The notes: generated by a model not told the origin, from the letters alone. A stretch of 64,000 nucleotides of DNA from Sanyastnella coralliicola (GCF_030845195.1 NZ_CP132543.1:3985501-4049500); one strand, 5' to 3'; counted from the stretch's first letter, positions 1 through 8,240 are shown. A program made the numbers and translations.

Positions 1-1
1 A

Positions 2-643
2 ACATGCATTCTCGAAGCTTTTCCAGAAACGGAACTCTATGTAATGGAGATCGACCAAGAGTCGATTGTTTACCTGGAGCAAGAGAAGATCCTGCCTTCA
101 GGACGGATCTTGCCAGTAGATTTCTTACGTGCCGATCTGAACGAACTTCTGGGCGATAACTTCGGACTGATTGGGAACTTCCCCTATAACATCAGCTCGC
201 AGATTCTATTCCGCGTCTTCGACCACAGAGATGACATTCCAGAAATTGTGGGGATGTTCCAAAAAGAAGTCGCCGAACGCGTGGCAAGTGGACCAGGGAA
301 CAAGAACTACGGTATTCTCTCTGTGCTTCTTCAGCTCTTCTACGATATCGAATATCTCTTCACTGTAGATGCTCAGGAGTTTGATCCTCCACCGAAGGTA
401 CAGTCAGGGGTTATTCGCTTGCGTCGAAATGAGGTGACTGAATTGGAATGCGATGTAAAGAAGCTGAAACGCGTGGTTAAAGCAGGATTCAACCAACGAC
501 GAAAAATGCTGCGTGGTTCGTTGAAGTCAATCCTTCCAAAAGGAACCATGCTACCTGATGAATACGAAAGCAAACGTCCGGAGCAATTGTCTCCTGATGA
601 TTTTATTCGCTTGACCCTTGCCTTGGAGCAGCACTTGACTTAA
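2..643 (+). CDS. rsmA: 16S rRNA dimethyladenosine transferase, 5' partial
   Basis: RsmA/KsgA dimethylates two adjacent adenines near the 3' end of 16S rRNA during small-subunit maturation, using S-adenosylmethionine. The reading frame is open to the left window edge, so the N-terminus with the first SAM-binding motif is missing. What remains begins at the acidic loop (ELYVMEID) that contacts SAM. It then has the diagnostic motif NFPYNISS, the family's N-[LF]-PY-[NQ]-[IV] signature, at about residue 57 of the visible part, followed by the C-terminal helical domain with FNQRRKMLRGSL. The gene ends with TAA. The next gene, fbp, starts about 120 bases downstream with its own promoter, so the two are probably not one transcript. 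Confidence 0.95.
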   Translation, partial: TCILEAFPETELYVMEIDQESIVYLEQEKILPSGRILPVDFLRADLNELLGDNFGLIGNFPYNISSQILFRVFDHRDDIPEIVGMFQKEVAERVASGPGNKNYGILSVLLQLFYDIEYLFTVDAQEFDPPPKVQSGVIRLRRNEVTELECDVKKLKRVVKAGFNQRRKMLRGSLKSILPKGTMLPDEYESKRPEQLSPDDFIRLTLALEQHLT

Positions 644-742
644 GCGATACATCAATCGGAGGTGTTGATACGTGTACATAACACACTTACTCGAAGCCCC
701 GAAAATCAGATTCCACCTACCTTCTAGGCCCTCTCGTTTTTC

Positions 743-750
743 TATCTTTG
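743..750 (+). promoter_or_regulatory. -7 promoter box of fbp
   Basis: TATCTTTG matches the Bacteroidota -7 consensus TAnnTTTG. It lies 15 bases before the ATG at 766 and decides the start, because a TTG in frame at 748 lies inside the box. Confidence 0.65.
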
Positions 751-765
751 GCCCAATTCCTTACG

Positions 766-1785
766 ATGCGAAAGATCATTACACTCAGCGAGTACATCAT
801 CGATCGCCAGGCCGACTTCCCGTACGCTTCTGGTGACCTGTCAAGATTATTAAGTGACATCGGGATCGCGGCTAAGATCGTGAACAAGCAGGTGAACAAA
901 GCCGGACTTGGAGATATCCTGGGTGCGCATGGGACAGAGAATATTCAAGGGGAAACTCAACAAAAGCTAGATGTCATTGCAGATGAGGTCTTCATCAATT
1001 CATTTAAGAATGGTGGGCAAGTCTGCGGAATCGCAAGTGAGGAGAATGATGGCTATCTGGCCTTTGAAAAGGACCTGTGTAAGAAAGGAAAGTATGTCGT
1101 GCTGTTTGATCCACTTGATGGATCATCCAATATCGATGTCAACGTTTCTATTGGAACCATCTTTAGCATTTACCGTCGTACTTCGTCTATTGGTGATTTA
1201 GCTAATGTGAACGACTTCCTCCAAGTTGGATATGAGCAAGCTGCAGCAGGATATGTTGTGTACGGTTCGTCAACCATGTTGGTGTACAGCACCGGACATG
1301 GAGTGAATGGCTTTACGCTTGAACCTTCAATTGGTGAGTTCTGCTTAAGTCATCCGAACATGCAGATTCCGGAAGATGGCAAGATCTATAGCATCAACGA
1401 AGGAAACCTGGCGATGTGCGAAGAAGGAGTAAAATCATACATCGATTACTGCAAGGAAGTAGACAAGCAATCGAATCGTCCGTATTCAGCTCGTTACATT
1501 GGTTCTTTGGTAGCCGATTTCCATCGAAACTTGATTAAAGGTGGAATCTATATCTATCCAGCAACATCAAGTGCCCCCAATGGGAAGCTTCGTCTGTTGT
1601 ACGAATGCAATCCGCTCGCTTTCCTCGCGGAACAAGCAGGTGGTGTGGCTACTGACGGGAAGCAACGGATTCTTGATATCAAGCCTACGGAGCTTCATCA
1701 ACGTGTACCTTACTACGTAGGATCAAAGAACATGGTCGAGAAGGCCATGGAGTATCTAGCTGAACAAGAAGCGGTGACGAAGTAG
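766..1785 (+). CDS. fbp: Class I fructose-1,6-bisphosphatase
   Basis: FBPase hydrolyses fructose 1,6-bisphosphate to fructose 6-phosphate in gluconeogenesis. The metal-binding signature [10 protein letters not shown] is present in the first half. The C-terminal region has the substrate-binding stretch around [14 protein letters not shown], then [15 protein letters not shown]. The length of 339 residues is normal for the class I enzyme. I start it at the ATG ([10 protein letters not shown]) and not at the in-frame TTG 18 bases upstream, because the TTG overlaps the -7 promoter box. It converges on the T9SS protein gene next door with only one base between the two stop codons. Confidence 0.95.
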   Translation: MRKIITLSEYIIDRQADFPYASGDLSRLLSDIGIAAKIVNKQVNKAGLGDILGAHGTENIQGETQQKLDVIADEVFINSFKNGGQVCGIASEENDGYLAFEKDLCKKGKYVVLFDPLDGSSNIDVNVSIGTIFSIYRRTSSIGDLANVNDFLQVGYEQAAAGYVVYGSSTMLVYSTGHGVNGFTLEPSIGEFCLSHPNMQIPEDGKIYSINEGNLAMCEEGVKSYIDYCKEVDKQSNRPYSARYIGSLVADFHRNLIKGGIYIYPATSSAPNGKLRLLYECNPLAFLAEQAGGVATDGKQRILDIKPTELHQRVPYYVGSKNMVEKAMEYLAEQEAVTK

Positions 1786-1786
1786 T

Positions 1787-3397
1787 CTATTGAACGACCA
1801 GTCGCTCCACTCCAACACTATTATCCCCTTCCAACCGTAAGATATAGGTGCCTTTAGCAAAAGCACTTACGTCAATTATGAATTGACTTTGAGGAAGTTG
1901 AGATTGGTATATGACTCTTCCTTGTGCGTCGATGAGATTGATTTGAACCGCTTCGTTGGTTCTGACATTCACGACATAACCAGCTGGGTTCGGATATACC
2001 GAAGCTTGTAGAATCTCAGGCGATTCCACGTTAGTGATGACATCGAACTCGCAATTACCAGGCATGTTGGCATCGAGCCACGCCACGCGCTGTGAAATCC
2101 AGTTTTGCATCACCTCCACTTCTTCTTGGTAGGTTTCTGGAAGCGGGTCTGGCTCGATCCAGATGTATTCACCAATCACATCATCCCAACGCATGTAGTT
2201 GCGCGTGAGCGCCTGAGAAATTAGCGTTGTGTCTTCAACGATCCAGTTATTGATGGCGTCTAGTGAGAGGAAGTCTTGGCGAAATTGACTCCATCGACAA
2301 GCTAAGTGGTTGGTGAAGATGCTGTCTTGCATCATCCGTTGCCACCACATCGGCATCGATTCCAAATCTTCACATCCGTCTTGTTCCTGCAGGTAAGTCC
2401 AACCCTCTGGAATATGCGTTGAACAGACTAACGAACTGCCGTAACTCTGGTCGAAATCCCAGATCGGACCAGCCACCAACTTTCCACCGTTACTGTCTTT
2501 GTCTTTGTGGATGTATGAACTCAATTTATAGCCATCGGCGTTCTTGGATAGTTCATTGATCAACAAGAAATCTGTAAATGAGCTCACGTTGATCAAATCG
2601 GTGTATCGTTCGCCTTGATCATTCATGTAATCGTTGCTGAAGGCCGCACTTTCAAAGCGATACATCCAATTCTCAATGTACTGCGCCTGTTCAGGTTGAA
2701 TGGCCTCTTCACGCGGATAGTACCACTGATAGATCATGTTATCGCCGCTTTGAGACTCAAACTGCGACTCGAAACCAGCTCCTTCGTAATCGTAGGTCCA
2801 ATCAATTCGCAAAATGTACCCACCAGTCACATCATCACCGGTGATTTCGTCTTCACTCAACTTGGCGATATCTACTCGATCATCATCCCGCTTGATACGC
2901 TCACAGAAGAGGTAAAGCCCGCGATAATCTCCATTGATAACGAGTTCCACATATTGCCAATCAGAGGCGTAATGCCCCATCTGTTGGAATACATAAAAGC
3001 TAAACGGGATACGAATTTGCGTCTTATCAATCACCATCGCGTGGAGGATCCAGTCTTCCTCCTTCCCCATGTTGAATAGGTTAATCGAGGTGTCTTGATT
3101 CGCTTCATTTCGAAGCTCTAACGAGTAGGTTTTCTTCTCAAAATCCTGCGTTGAATTCCCGCGTGTTTCGATACCAATGTTTCCGAAGTGATAATTGAAA
3201 GGGTCAGATAACGAATTGGTCATGCCATCACCATTGTTGATGATGCCCATCGTTCCATTGATTTTTGGTTCATCAGGAATTTCGTCTCCACCATCAGTGT
3301 TAATCACGATGATTGGCAAATTCGATTCCGTTAAAATTTGTGCAATAGCCCCATAGCTGACCAGAATGGCCAACATTGTTCCCAAAATCCTTCTCAT
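1787..3397 (-). CDS. CotH-kinase-family secreted protein with T9SS type A sorting domain
   Basis: The protein has 536 residues and an N-terminal Sec signal peptide (about residues 1-19, ending AIAQ). The middle, from about residue 75, resembles the CotH family: a conserved IETRGNSTQ segment, then KTYSLELRNE, the W-x-L-H-A segment with an R-x-P motif, and GDYRGLYLFCERI. CotH proteins are atypical secreted kinases in spore formers; many Bacteroidota carry unstudied homologues. The last 70 residues (VYPNPAGYVV to LVVQ) form a beta-rich type A sorting domain, so export through the Sec and type IX systems is expected. Kinase activity is not shown by this sequence alone. It is monocistronic, and a 728-base repeat-rich spacer lies upstream of it. 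Confidence 0.85.
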   Translation of the reverse strand: MRRILGTMLAILVSYGAIAQILTESNLPIIVINTDGGDEIPDEPKINGTMGIINNGDGMTNSLSDPFNYHFGNIGIETRGNSTQDFEKKTYSLELRNEANQDTSINLFNMGKEEDWILHAMVIDKTQIRIPFSFYVFQQMGHYASDWQYVELVINGDYRGLYLFCERIKRDDDRVDIAKLSEDEITGDDVTGGYILRIDWTYDYEGAGFESQFESQSGDNMIYQWYYPREEAIQPEQAQYIENWMYRFESAAFSNDYMNDQGERYTDLINVSSFTDFLLINELSKNADGYKLSSYIHKDKDSNGGKLVAGPIWDFDQSYGSSLVCSTHIPEGWTYLQEQDGCEDLESMPMWWQRMMQDSIFTNHLACRWSQFRQDFLSLDAINNWIVEDTTLISQALTRNYMRWDDVIGEYIWIEPDPLPETYQEEVEVMQNWISQRVAWLDANMPGNCEFDVITNVESPEILQASVYPNPAGYVVNVRTNEAVQINLIDAQGRVIYQSQLPQSQFIIDVSAFAKGTYILRLEGDNSVGVERLVVQ

Positions 3398-3473
3398 GTT
3401 ATTTGCAGGTTTCTCTTAAATATACGGAGAAATCACAGGGATTGTTGCTTGAAGGTGGGCGCAACGCGGGTTC

Positions 3474-3501
3474 AGTATGCGGTATGCAGTAAGCCGTATG
3501 C
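3474..3501 (+). repeat. Degenerate heptamer array (4 units)
   Basis: Four consecutive 7-base units: AGTATGC, GGTATGC, AGTAAGC, CGTATGC. The period is exact although the sequence drifts. Confidence 0.7.
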
Positions 3502-3510
3502 TGTTCTTTT

Positions 3511-3607
3511 CTCATCATCATCCTAGCAATCCTCCAAAGGCATTAACAAGAGAAGACTTGGTTCTTTATTTATAGTTCAATTTCATTATTTATTCTTCCC
3601 ACGAACC
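3511..3607 (+). repeat. Diverged direct repeat, copy A
   Basis: It shares the order CTCATC, CCTAGC, CCTCCAAAGGCATT, GAAGACTT, GTTC and CACGAACC with a second copy about 420 bases downstream. Identity is high in the first 34 bases and patchy later. Function unknown; it could be a decayed mobile or structural element. Confidence 0.7.
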
Positions 3608-3621
3608 ACGAACCACGAACC
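3601..3621 (+). repeat. Heptamer array ACGAACC x3
   Basis: Three perfect tandem copies of ACGAACC. A single copy recurs at 4036, at the end of the second long direct repeat. Confidence 0.85.
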
Positions 3622-3730
3622 ACTTTCACTTCATCCCTAAAACGAATGCCAACACACGCAAAGTTGTGCTGAGATAAACGTTTAAAATGCTTTAAATCAG
3701 ATGGTATGGGCTTATTTTGTGCGTGCGTCT

Positions 3731-3776
3731 GGGGGTGGGTGGGCCCGCGGCAGCGCTGGGTTCAAGGTGGGTGGTG
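3731..3776 (+). other. G-rich island
   Basis: Runs of G at 3731-3735, 3737-3739, 3741-3743 and 3758-3760, with further GG/GGG runs to 3776, sit in otherwise AT-rich DNA. The spacing permits a G-quadruplex on this strand. No gene is associated. Confidence 0.5.
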
Positions 3777-3794
3777 GTTTTTTAATTTATGATC

Positions 3795-3834
3795 AGCTAC
3801 TGAGCTACTGAGCTACTGAGCTACTGAGCTACTG
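3795..3834 (+). repeat. Octamer array AGCTACTG x5
   Basis: Five perfect tandem copies of AGCTACTG. It is the only array here with period 8 and not 7. Confidence 0.9.
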
Positions 3835-3930
3835 AACTTGAAGGCAAAAATGGCAAAATGAGAATCGCGTAATTCTAATTCAAGTCTTCTTGTGACAGGT
3901 TTTCATAACACCATATGAGATTGCTCCTTT

Positions 3931-4042
3931 CTCATCGGAACCCTAGCTACCCTCCAAAGGCATTTCAACAACCGAAGACTTAGTTCATTATTCATTAATC
4001 ACATTCATTGTTTTTTCTTCTCGCCTTCCGTCCCCACGAACC
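3931..4042 (+). repeat. Diverged direct repeat, copy B
   Basis: Partner of the element starting at 3511. The conserved start is offset by exactly 420 bases; the copy is longer by several small insertions and also ends with CACGAACC. Confidence 0.7.
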
Positions 4043-4055
4043 AGATTTCAAGTCA

Positions 4056-4160
4056 TTAGCCCTTGGTTTTTAGTCCTTGGTTTTTAGTCTTTGGTCCCTA
4101 GTCCCTAGTCCCTAGTCCCTAGTCCCTAGACTCTCGACTCTTGTCCCTCGACCCTCCTCT
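4056..4160 (-). repeat. Heptamer array, telomere-like GGGACTA core
   Basis: Fifteen consecutive 7-base units. On the plus strand they begin TTAGCCC, TTGGTTT, TTAGTCC, TTGGTTT, then reach four perfect CTAGTCC units at 4098-4125, then drift to CTAGACT, CTCGACT, CTTGTCC, CTCGACC. On the minus strand the core reads GGGACTA with five GGG runs. The TAG stop codon of the SRPBCC gene lies inside the array, and the last codons of that gene are made of array units. Confidence 0.9.
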
Positions 4161-4605
4161 TCAAAGCAACATTCATAGCTTCGAATGAATCCCTGATTTC
4201 CGTGTCTAATTTCTTCTTCATTAGTCCTACCAAAATTCCTGAGAACTTTTCGCTGTGGTGCAATGTCGTCGAGCCGTCTGCATTTTCTACTAATTCGAAT
4301 CGATGTCGTCCGTCGAAGAGGCCTTTGATAAAGAGTTTGCCGAGCCATTCGAAGATGTGGTTCTCCTTGTAGATCTGGACAATGGGTTTGAATTTCATGT
4401 TGTCGATGTGAGCGAAAATCTGACCGCCTGGTTCGAAGCTAATTCCTCGTATTTCTTTGATGAAAGGGTTCCACTCCGGGTATTGTTCAAAGTCTGTCAA
4501 GACCTTCCAAACCGATTCCGCGCTAGCGTTAATAGTGATAGAAGTAAAGAGCTCAAACGCCACATTTTTAGACGAATCAGCGGTGATGTTGTGTGTTGTA
4601 TTCAT
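4126..4605 (-). CDS. SRPBCC (START/Bet v1-like) domain protein
   Basis: A 159-residue protein with no signal peptide. It has the SRPBCC N-terminal signature: a beta strand followed by SAESVWKVLTDFEQYPEWNPFI at about residues 30-50, then GGQIFAHI, the glycine-rich turn and a long C-terminal helix (LKKKLDTEIRDSFEAMNVAL). These folds bind hydrophobic ligands in a deep pocket; the ligand is unknown. It lies 59 bases downstream of a Crp-type regulator on the same strand and is probably co-transcribed with it. One copy of the dispersed 13-base word encodes its Ala-Ser-Ala-Glu near residue 28. The last ten residues are encoded by a tandem heptamer array, so the C-terminus looks like an extension into repeat DNA. 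Confidence 0.85.
   Translation of the reverse strand: MNTTHNITADSSKNVAFELFTSITINASAESVWKVLTDFEQYPEWNPFIKEIRGISFEPGGQIFAHIDNMKFKPIVQIYKENHIFEWLGKLFIKGLFDGRHRFELVENADGSTTLHHSEKFSGILVGLMKKKLDTEIRDSFEAMNVALKRRVEGQESRV
4516..4528 (+). repeat. Dispersed 13-mer TTCCGCGCTAGCG, copy 1
   Basis: Exact copy inside the SRPBCC gene; in the gene sense it encodes N-A-S-A-E-S. Confidence 0.95.
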
Positions 4606-4664
4606 ATCGATGTCTTTGTTGGTACAAAGCTCATCGATGGACTACTGCGATGCCTTGATATTTG

Positions 4665-5231
4665 TCAAGAAAGCGTCTTCTTGCGCACCCGACTGAAGGT
4701 TTCTGGCGTCATACCCAGCATTGATGCGAGGTATTGAAGTGGGATGTGTTGGAACAGTTCCCGTTTGTGTTCGAACAGTTGCAAATAGCGCTCTTCTGCC
4801 GATAAGGCTATGAATGATGAAACACGGTCTTCAATGGTCATGAAACACTTTGCCAAGAAGAGTTTCTCGAGCTGTTGCCACTCCGGAATGTGTTGGCTGA
4901 GCGATTGATAATCCGATTGCGATATAGAATACATGACCACTGGAGTCAGGGCTTCAATATTTCTTCGTGCCGCTTGTCCGAAGACCAAACTACCTAGGTC
5001 CGTCGTAAATTCAGTTGGTGAGGAAATCCACTGGGTCACGTCTTTCTCATTCTGAATACTGTGAATTCGCAAATAGCCAGAAGTGATAAACGAAAGACGC
5101 CCATGACGATCGCCTTGTTTGGTGTGGAATTCACCTTTCTCCAACCTTTCTTCCTTGAACAGCGATTCAAGTTGGGGTAGATGTGCTTGGCTAACGCCGA
5201 AATACTGTTCTATGTAGGTGGAGATTAACAT
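4665..5231 (-). CDS. Crp/Fnr-family transcriptional regulator
   Basis: A 188-residue protein. Residues 20-110 form a cyclic-nucleotide-binding-type beta barrel (KGEFHTKQGD, then FITSGYLRI). A long dimer helix and a compact C-terminal helix-turn-helix follow (IPLQYLASMLGMTPETFSRVRKK). This layout is typical of the short Bacteroidota Crp/Fnr proteins, whose effector is generally unknown; I see no cysteine cluster for an iron-sulfur sensor. It precedes the SRPBCC gene and may regulate it. A perfect heptamer array separates it from the metallopeptidase-like gene upstream. Confidence 0.88.
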   Translation of the reverse strand: MLISTYIEQYFGVSQAHLPQLESLFKEERLEKGEFHTKQGDRHGRLSFITSGYLRIHSIQNEKDVTQWISSPTEFTTDLGSLVFGQAARRNIEALTPVVMYSISQSDYQSLSQHIPEWQQLEKLFLAKCFMTIEDRVSSFIALSAEERYLQLFEHKRELFQHIPLQYLASMLGMTPETFSRVRKKTLS

Positions 5232-5259
5232 GAGGGAGTGCCCGGAATCAATAACTTAT

Positions 5260-5287
5260 AACCAATAACCAATAACCAATAACCAAT
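5260..5287 (+). repeat. Heptamer array AACCAAT x4
   Basis: Four perfect AACCAAT units whose last base is the last base of the TAA stop codon of the minus-strand gene that ends here. On the mRNA strand the unit reads ATTGGTT. Confidence 0.92.
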
Positions 5288-6477
5288 TACTCCTCAAGAT
5301 ACCCCAATACCAGTGCTTCCCAAGCAATCTTCAGTTCTCTTTCTTTTACATTCAGGATTTGGCAAACGGATGAGATGATTTCGGGACCGTCGATGGTGTT
5401 GGCATGAATAAGGTCTTTCAGTCCTTGATCACCTTTTCTTTCGTACACTAATTCACATAGCGCGGCACCCGCTGGGTAGGCGGTTGGATAACCGTTGAAC
5501 TGGACCGATTGTGAAATAACAGATTGAAAGTTGATTTCAGAATTGTTGTCACGAATATCATAGGCTAGCGATTTCATGCGCTCTGCGTATTCATTTGGAT
5601 CTTCTTTTGTACCAAGGAATTCAGCTAATCCTTCTTCAATGATATAGCCGCGATTATCGTTTGCGGGTAGAAGTTTGTGGACAAATTCGTGGGGATAAAA
5701 CTCATTCCCGTTGGCGGTTAAGATCATGCCTTCACGCGCTTTTCCAGTAGTTATCCCAACGAAATAGTAGTCGAAATTCTCGAGGAGCCCCATATCGTCT
5801 ATACTACTGGTGACATAGTAGTTAAATGGCTCCGCTCCGCGCGAATCGAAGCGTTCAATAAACCGCTCACAGAAGGCTTGCGCTTGCTTTGCCTCGATAA
5901 GGTCAAATGAATGATTCTCAGGATAGAAATAGTGAATCAAACCATAGGATTGAGACTTCCACTCTTTTGTCAATTCAACGATAAGATTCTGAAAAACCCA
6001 TCGACCGTTTTCCTTGAGTACGTTGAGCTTGTGAATGCACCAAACTTTGGAGCCGATGTACTTTGGATCCGTGGTGTCGGATGAATATAACACTCTGATT
6101 TGATACTTCTCACCAATAGGTTCCACCGAAAGTACAAATGGGGAGAAATATTGAAATAACGTTTCGGCGGTCATATCTCCTTGGAATAAACTGGCTCTGC
6201 TGAAATCAAAGTCTTCATAAAGGTCAGTCTCCGATGCGTTCCAGTAATTTGAATCTCCTTCCACCTCAGAAGAGGAACGGAAATAAGCCTCATAATTCGC
6301 GATGATCGATCTCACGTCTTCCGAAGATGTGTCCACTCGCGAACTCAATTGCAATTGAATCGCACTGTCGTCACTCTCTTGACCATGCACGCTTGCTATC
6401 AAGAAAGAAGCCCCGGCCACTAGGAGTAGAATACGTAGTTGAGTGGTTACTTTTCTTGATCCAGGCGTGTTAGTCAT
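5287..6477 (-). CDS. Secreted gluzincin-like protein with HExxH motif
   Basis: A 396-residue protein with an N-terminal hydrophobic segment (about residues 14-32) ending in VHGQ, so it is exported. The decisive feature is HEFVH at residues 263-267, followed at 281-288 by EEGLAEFL. That is the arrangement of a zinc metallopeptidase of the gluzincin type, in which two histidines and a downstream glutamate bind zinc. The N-terminal 200 residues look like a separate NTF2/SnoaL-like or substrate-binding region, which I cannot assign. No C-terminal sorting domain is visible, so it is probably periplasmic. I infer hydrolase activity; the substrate is unknown. Confidence 0.7.
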   Translation of the reverse strand: MTNTPGSRKVTTQLRILLLVAGASFLIASVHGQESDDSAIQLQLSSRVDTSSEDVRSIIANYEAYFRSSSEVEGDSNYWNASETDLYEDFDFSRASLFQGDMTAETLFQYFSPFVLSVEPIGEKYQIRVLYSSDTTDPKYIGSKVWCIHKLNVLKENGRWVFQNLIVELTKEWKSQSYGLIHYFYPENHSFDLIEAKQAQAFCERFIERFDSRGAEPFNYYVTSSIDDMGLLENFDYYFVGITTGKAREGMILTANGNEFYPHEFVHKLLPANDNRGYIIEEGLAEFLGTKEDPNEYAERMKSLAYDIRDNNSEINFQSVISQSVQFNGYPTAYPAGAALCELVYERKGDQGLKDLIHANTIDGPEIISSVCQILNVKERELKIAWEALVLGYLEE

Positions 6478-6503
6478 TTGTGTTAGTTCTTGGTTATTGG
6501 TTT

Positions 6504-6552
6504 TTAGTCCCTAGTCCCTAGTCCCTAGACTCTCGTCTCTCGTCTTTCGTCT
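6504..6552 (-). repeat. Heptamer array, 7 units, abutting a stop codon
   Basis: Plus-strand units TTAGTCC, CTAGTCC x2, CTAGACT, CTCGTCT x2, TTCGTCT. It belongs to the same sequence family as the array at 4056 and likewise runs into the TAG stop codon of a minus-strand gene. Confidence 0.9.
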
Positions 6553-7627
6553 AACCTTTCTGCGTAAAGTCTTTGAGTTCTGAGCCATCATACCTCCAGA
6601 GAATCCCATACCTCCCGCCAAACCAGATGTTTCCATTTCTGTCTTCCCCAATGCATTTGATGTCGACAAGTTTGTCGCTGTTTTTGATTTCTAGCGAGGT
6701 GAATTCTCCATTTTCATACCAACAGACACCACTTCGGGCGTAACTCGCCATCCAAAGTCGACCCTTGCTGTCTTCGAATAAGGTAGCCATGTTGTTGTGG
6801 CACTCTCCTTCAGGACGATATACCGTTTGGAACCCTTCACCATCAACGTAGCTCATGCCACCATCTTGGGTTCCGAACCAGATTCTTCCATCGCGTTGAA
6901 CGTAGGCTGATGCGATCATATCATCTCCGAGGCCATCTGTGGTGTCGTAGTGCGTGAAGGTGCTACCATCGTATCTGCTCACCCCTCCGTGAGAAAAGGA
7001 AGTGAACCAAATGTTTCCTTCATGATCTTGAATGATGTCGCTCACTACGTTGTGATGTAGACTATCCGGCATCAAAGCGCATTGTTCAGTCAGGTATGAT
7101 TCGAATGACTCACCATCATAGCGATATGCCCCAGCTCCGTTAGAGCCAATCCAAAACACACCTGTGGAATCAACGAATAAACTCGACACTCCATTTGGGT
7201 TCACAACTGGGTAGCAATCACGCAACCACTTGGTGTTAATCTCTTGCTGCGGTAATGGAATCAACACGGAGAAGCTCTCGTCAAACCCACAAATCCCCTT
7301 ATCTGTAGCGAACCACAATTGTCCTTGCGCATCTTCAACCACTTGGGAAATGTCATTGCTGCACAAACCGTTTTCCGTCGTATACTGTGTAAATGACTCT
7401 CCGTCGTATTTAAATACTCCCTCATTACTCGTACAAAACCAGAGGTCGCCACGAGAATCTTGAAAGGCATCAAAAATGACATCTCCAGAGGTATACCTCT
7501 TCACTGGTTCAACAAGCACTTCATCAGAACCTGCTTCAGGTGCCGTAGCACTCATCTCATCAGAACATCCAAAGAACATCACAGCAGTCAAAATCAATAA
7601 AGTGCCAAATAAAATTCCAGTCTTCAT
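6551..7627 (-). CDS. Beta-propeller (Reg_prop) lipoprotein
   Basis: About 358 residues. The N-terminus is a lipoprotein signal with lipobox-like MFFGC, so it is likely anchored to a membrane. The rest consists of repeated blades of the two-component-regulator propeller type, seen as recurrent D-x-x-G-x-[LI]-WF phrases: DSRGDLWFCT, DAQGQLWFAT, DSTGVFWIGS, DHEGNIWFTS, QRDGRIWFGT, DSKGRLWMAS, DRNGNIWFGG. In large sensor kinases such propellers form the periplasmic sensing part; here there is no kinase domain, so it may be a stand-alone binding protein. I start at the ATG rather than a GTG two codons upstream. Confidence 0.82.
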   Translation of the reverse strand: MKTGILFGTLLILTAVMFFGCSDEMSATAPEAGSDEVLVEPVKRYTSGDVIFDAFQDSRGDLWFCTSNEGVFKYDGESFTQYTTENGLCSNDISQVVEDAQGQLWFATDKGICGFDESFSVLIPLPQQEINTKWLRDCYPVVNPNGVSSLFVDSTGVFWIGSNGAGAYRYDGESFESYLTEQCALMPDSLHHNVVSDIIQDHEGNIWFTSFSHGGVSRYDGSTFTHYDTTDGLGDDMIASAYVQRDGRIWFGTQDGGMSYVDGEGFQTVYRPEGECHNNMATLFEDSKGRLWMASYARSGVCWYENGEFTSLEIKNSDKLVDIKCIGEDRNGNIWFGGRYGILWRYDGSELKDFTQKG

Positions 7628-7661
7628 AACCACATTATCAGTGTTTTCATCAGCAAAATCC

Positions 7662-7689
7662 CTACGCCTTATGCCCTAAGCCTTACGCC
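7662..7689 (-). repeat. Degenerate heptamer array (4 units) at a stop codon
   Basis: Units CTACGCC, TTATGCC, CTAAGCC, TTACGCC on the plus strand. The TAG stop of the GNAT gene is the start of the third unit. Confidence 0.75.
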
Positions 7690-8137
7690 TAAAAAGAGAG
7701 TATTCCCAAACCTCAACGCCATCCTCATCCACCACATCTCGCACATGACGAAAGCCATTTTTCTCGAGGATTCGGGTTGAATAACTCGGCTCTTTCAAGG
7801 TTCTTGCCGTGACTTCAATTTCAGGATGCTCGGAGGCAATTTCACATAGGAGTCGACACATTTCAGTTCCTACCCCATTTCCGCGGTAGGGATCAAAAGT
7901 GACATAGGCGATTTCAGTAATGCCATTCCTCATGCCTTTAAAACCACATGAACCTACCGCTTCTCCATTCTGAACGGCCAAATAACCTACCCATGGTTGA
8001 TTATAGCCAATGCGCTGATAATAGTCGACGTTTGCTTGAACGATCGTGCGCGTAGACTCATTCAGCGGTTGGATATCTTCATGTTGGAAGCCAGTTTCTT
8101 CTATAATGCGAAGCTCGATCATGCTCGGTTTTGACAT
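7676..8137 (-). CDS. GNAT-family N-acetyltransferase
   Basis: A 153-residue single-domain protein. The acetyl-CoA-binding motif A is at about residues 88-105 (YVTFDPYRGNGVGTEM, i.e. R-G-x-G-x-G/A with the preceding beta strand). A typical C-terminal strand with NGFRHVR follows. Such enzymes transfer acetyl groups to amines; nothing here identifies the substrate. The last four codons are embedded in a heptamer array. It is divergent from mfd. Confidence 0.85.
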   Translation of the reverse strand: MSKPSMIELRIIEETGFQHEDIQPLNESTRTIVQANVDYYQRIGYNQPWVGYLAVQNGEAVGSCGFKGMRNGITEIAYVTFDPYRGNGVGTEMCRLLCEIASEHPEIEVTARTLKEPSYSTRILEKNGFRHVRDVVDEDGVEVWEYSLFRRKA

Positions 8138-8240
8138 TGTGGACCACAGGTTACAGAATTTTCATGGAAGAGTGAATGCCGAGAAGAGAACGTTTAAGGA
8201 CTTTTAGGGTTTAAACAGTCAGGATTACAGGACGTAAACC

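Larger units (their letters stand above)
3398..4125. other. Repeat-rich intergenic spacer without genes
   Basis: This is the only stretch above 300 bases without a convincing gene. It holds several short tandem arrays, two diverged copies of a roughly 100-base element, an octamer array and a G-rich island, all listed separately. Apart from these I see no RNA gene and no reading frame with protein-like composition. The density of arrays suggests a long-standing non-coding region shaped by slippage and duplication. Confidence 0.7.

Noticed and set aside
748-765. TTG start for fbp
   Set aside because: The codon lies inside the TATCTTTG promoter box, so it would not be in the mRNA.
3398-4125. 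CRISPR array among the spacer repeats
   Set aside because: Units are 7-8 bases without unique spacers, and no cas gene is in the window.
4112-4348. A 78-codon minus-strand frame overlapping the SRPBCC gene
   Set aside because: Out-of-frame shadow; its Arg-rich translation has no family features.
7879-7891. TTCCGCGGTAGGG in the GNAT gene as a sixteenth copy of the 13-base word
   Set aside because: One fixed base differs, and the site encodes the conserved acetyl-CoA motif residues YRGN, so it is explained by protein constraint.
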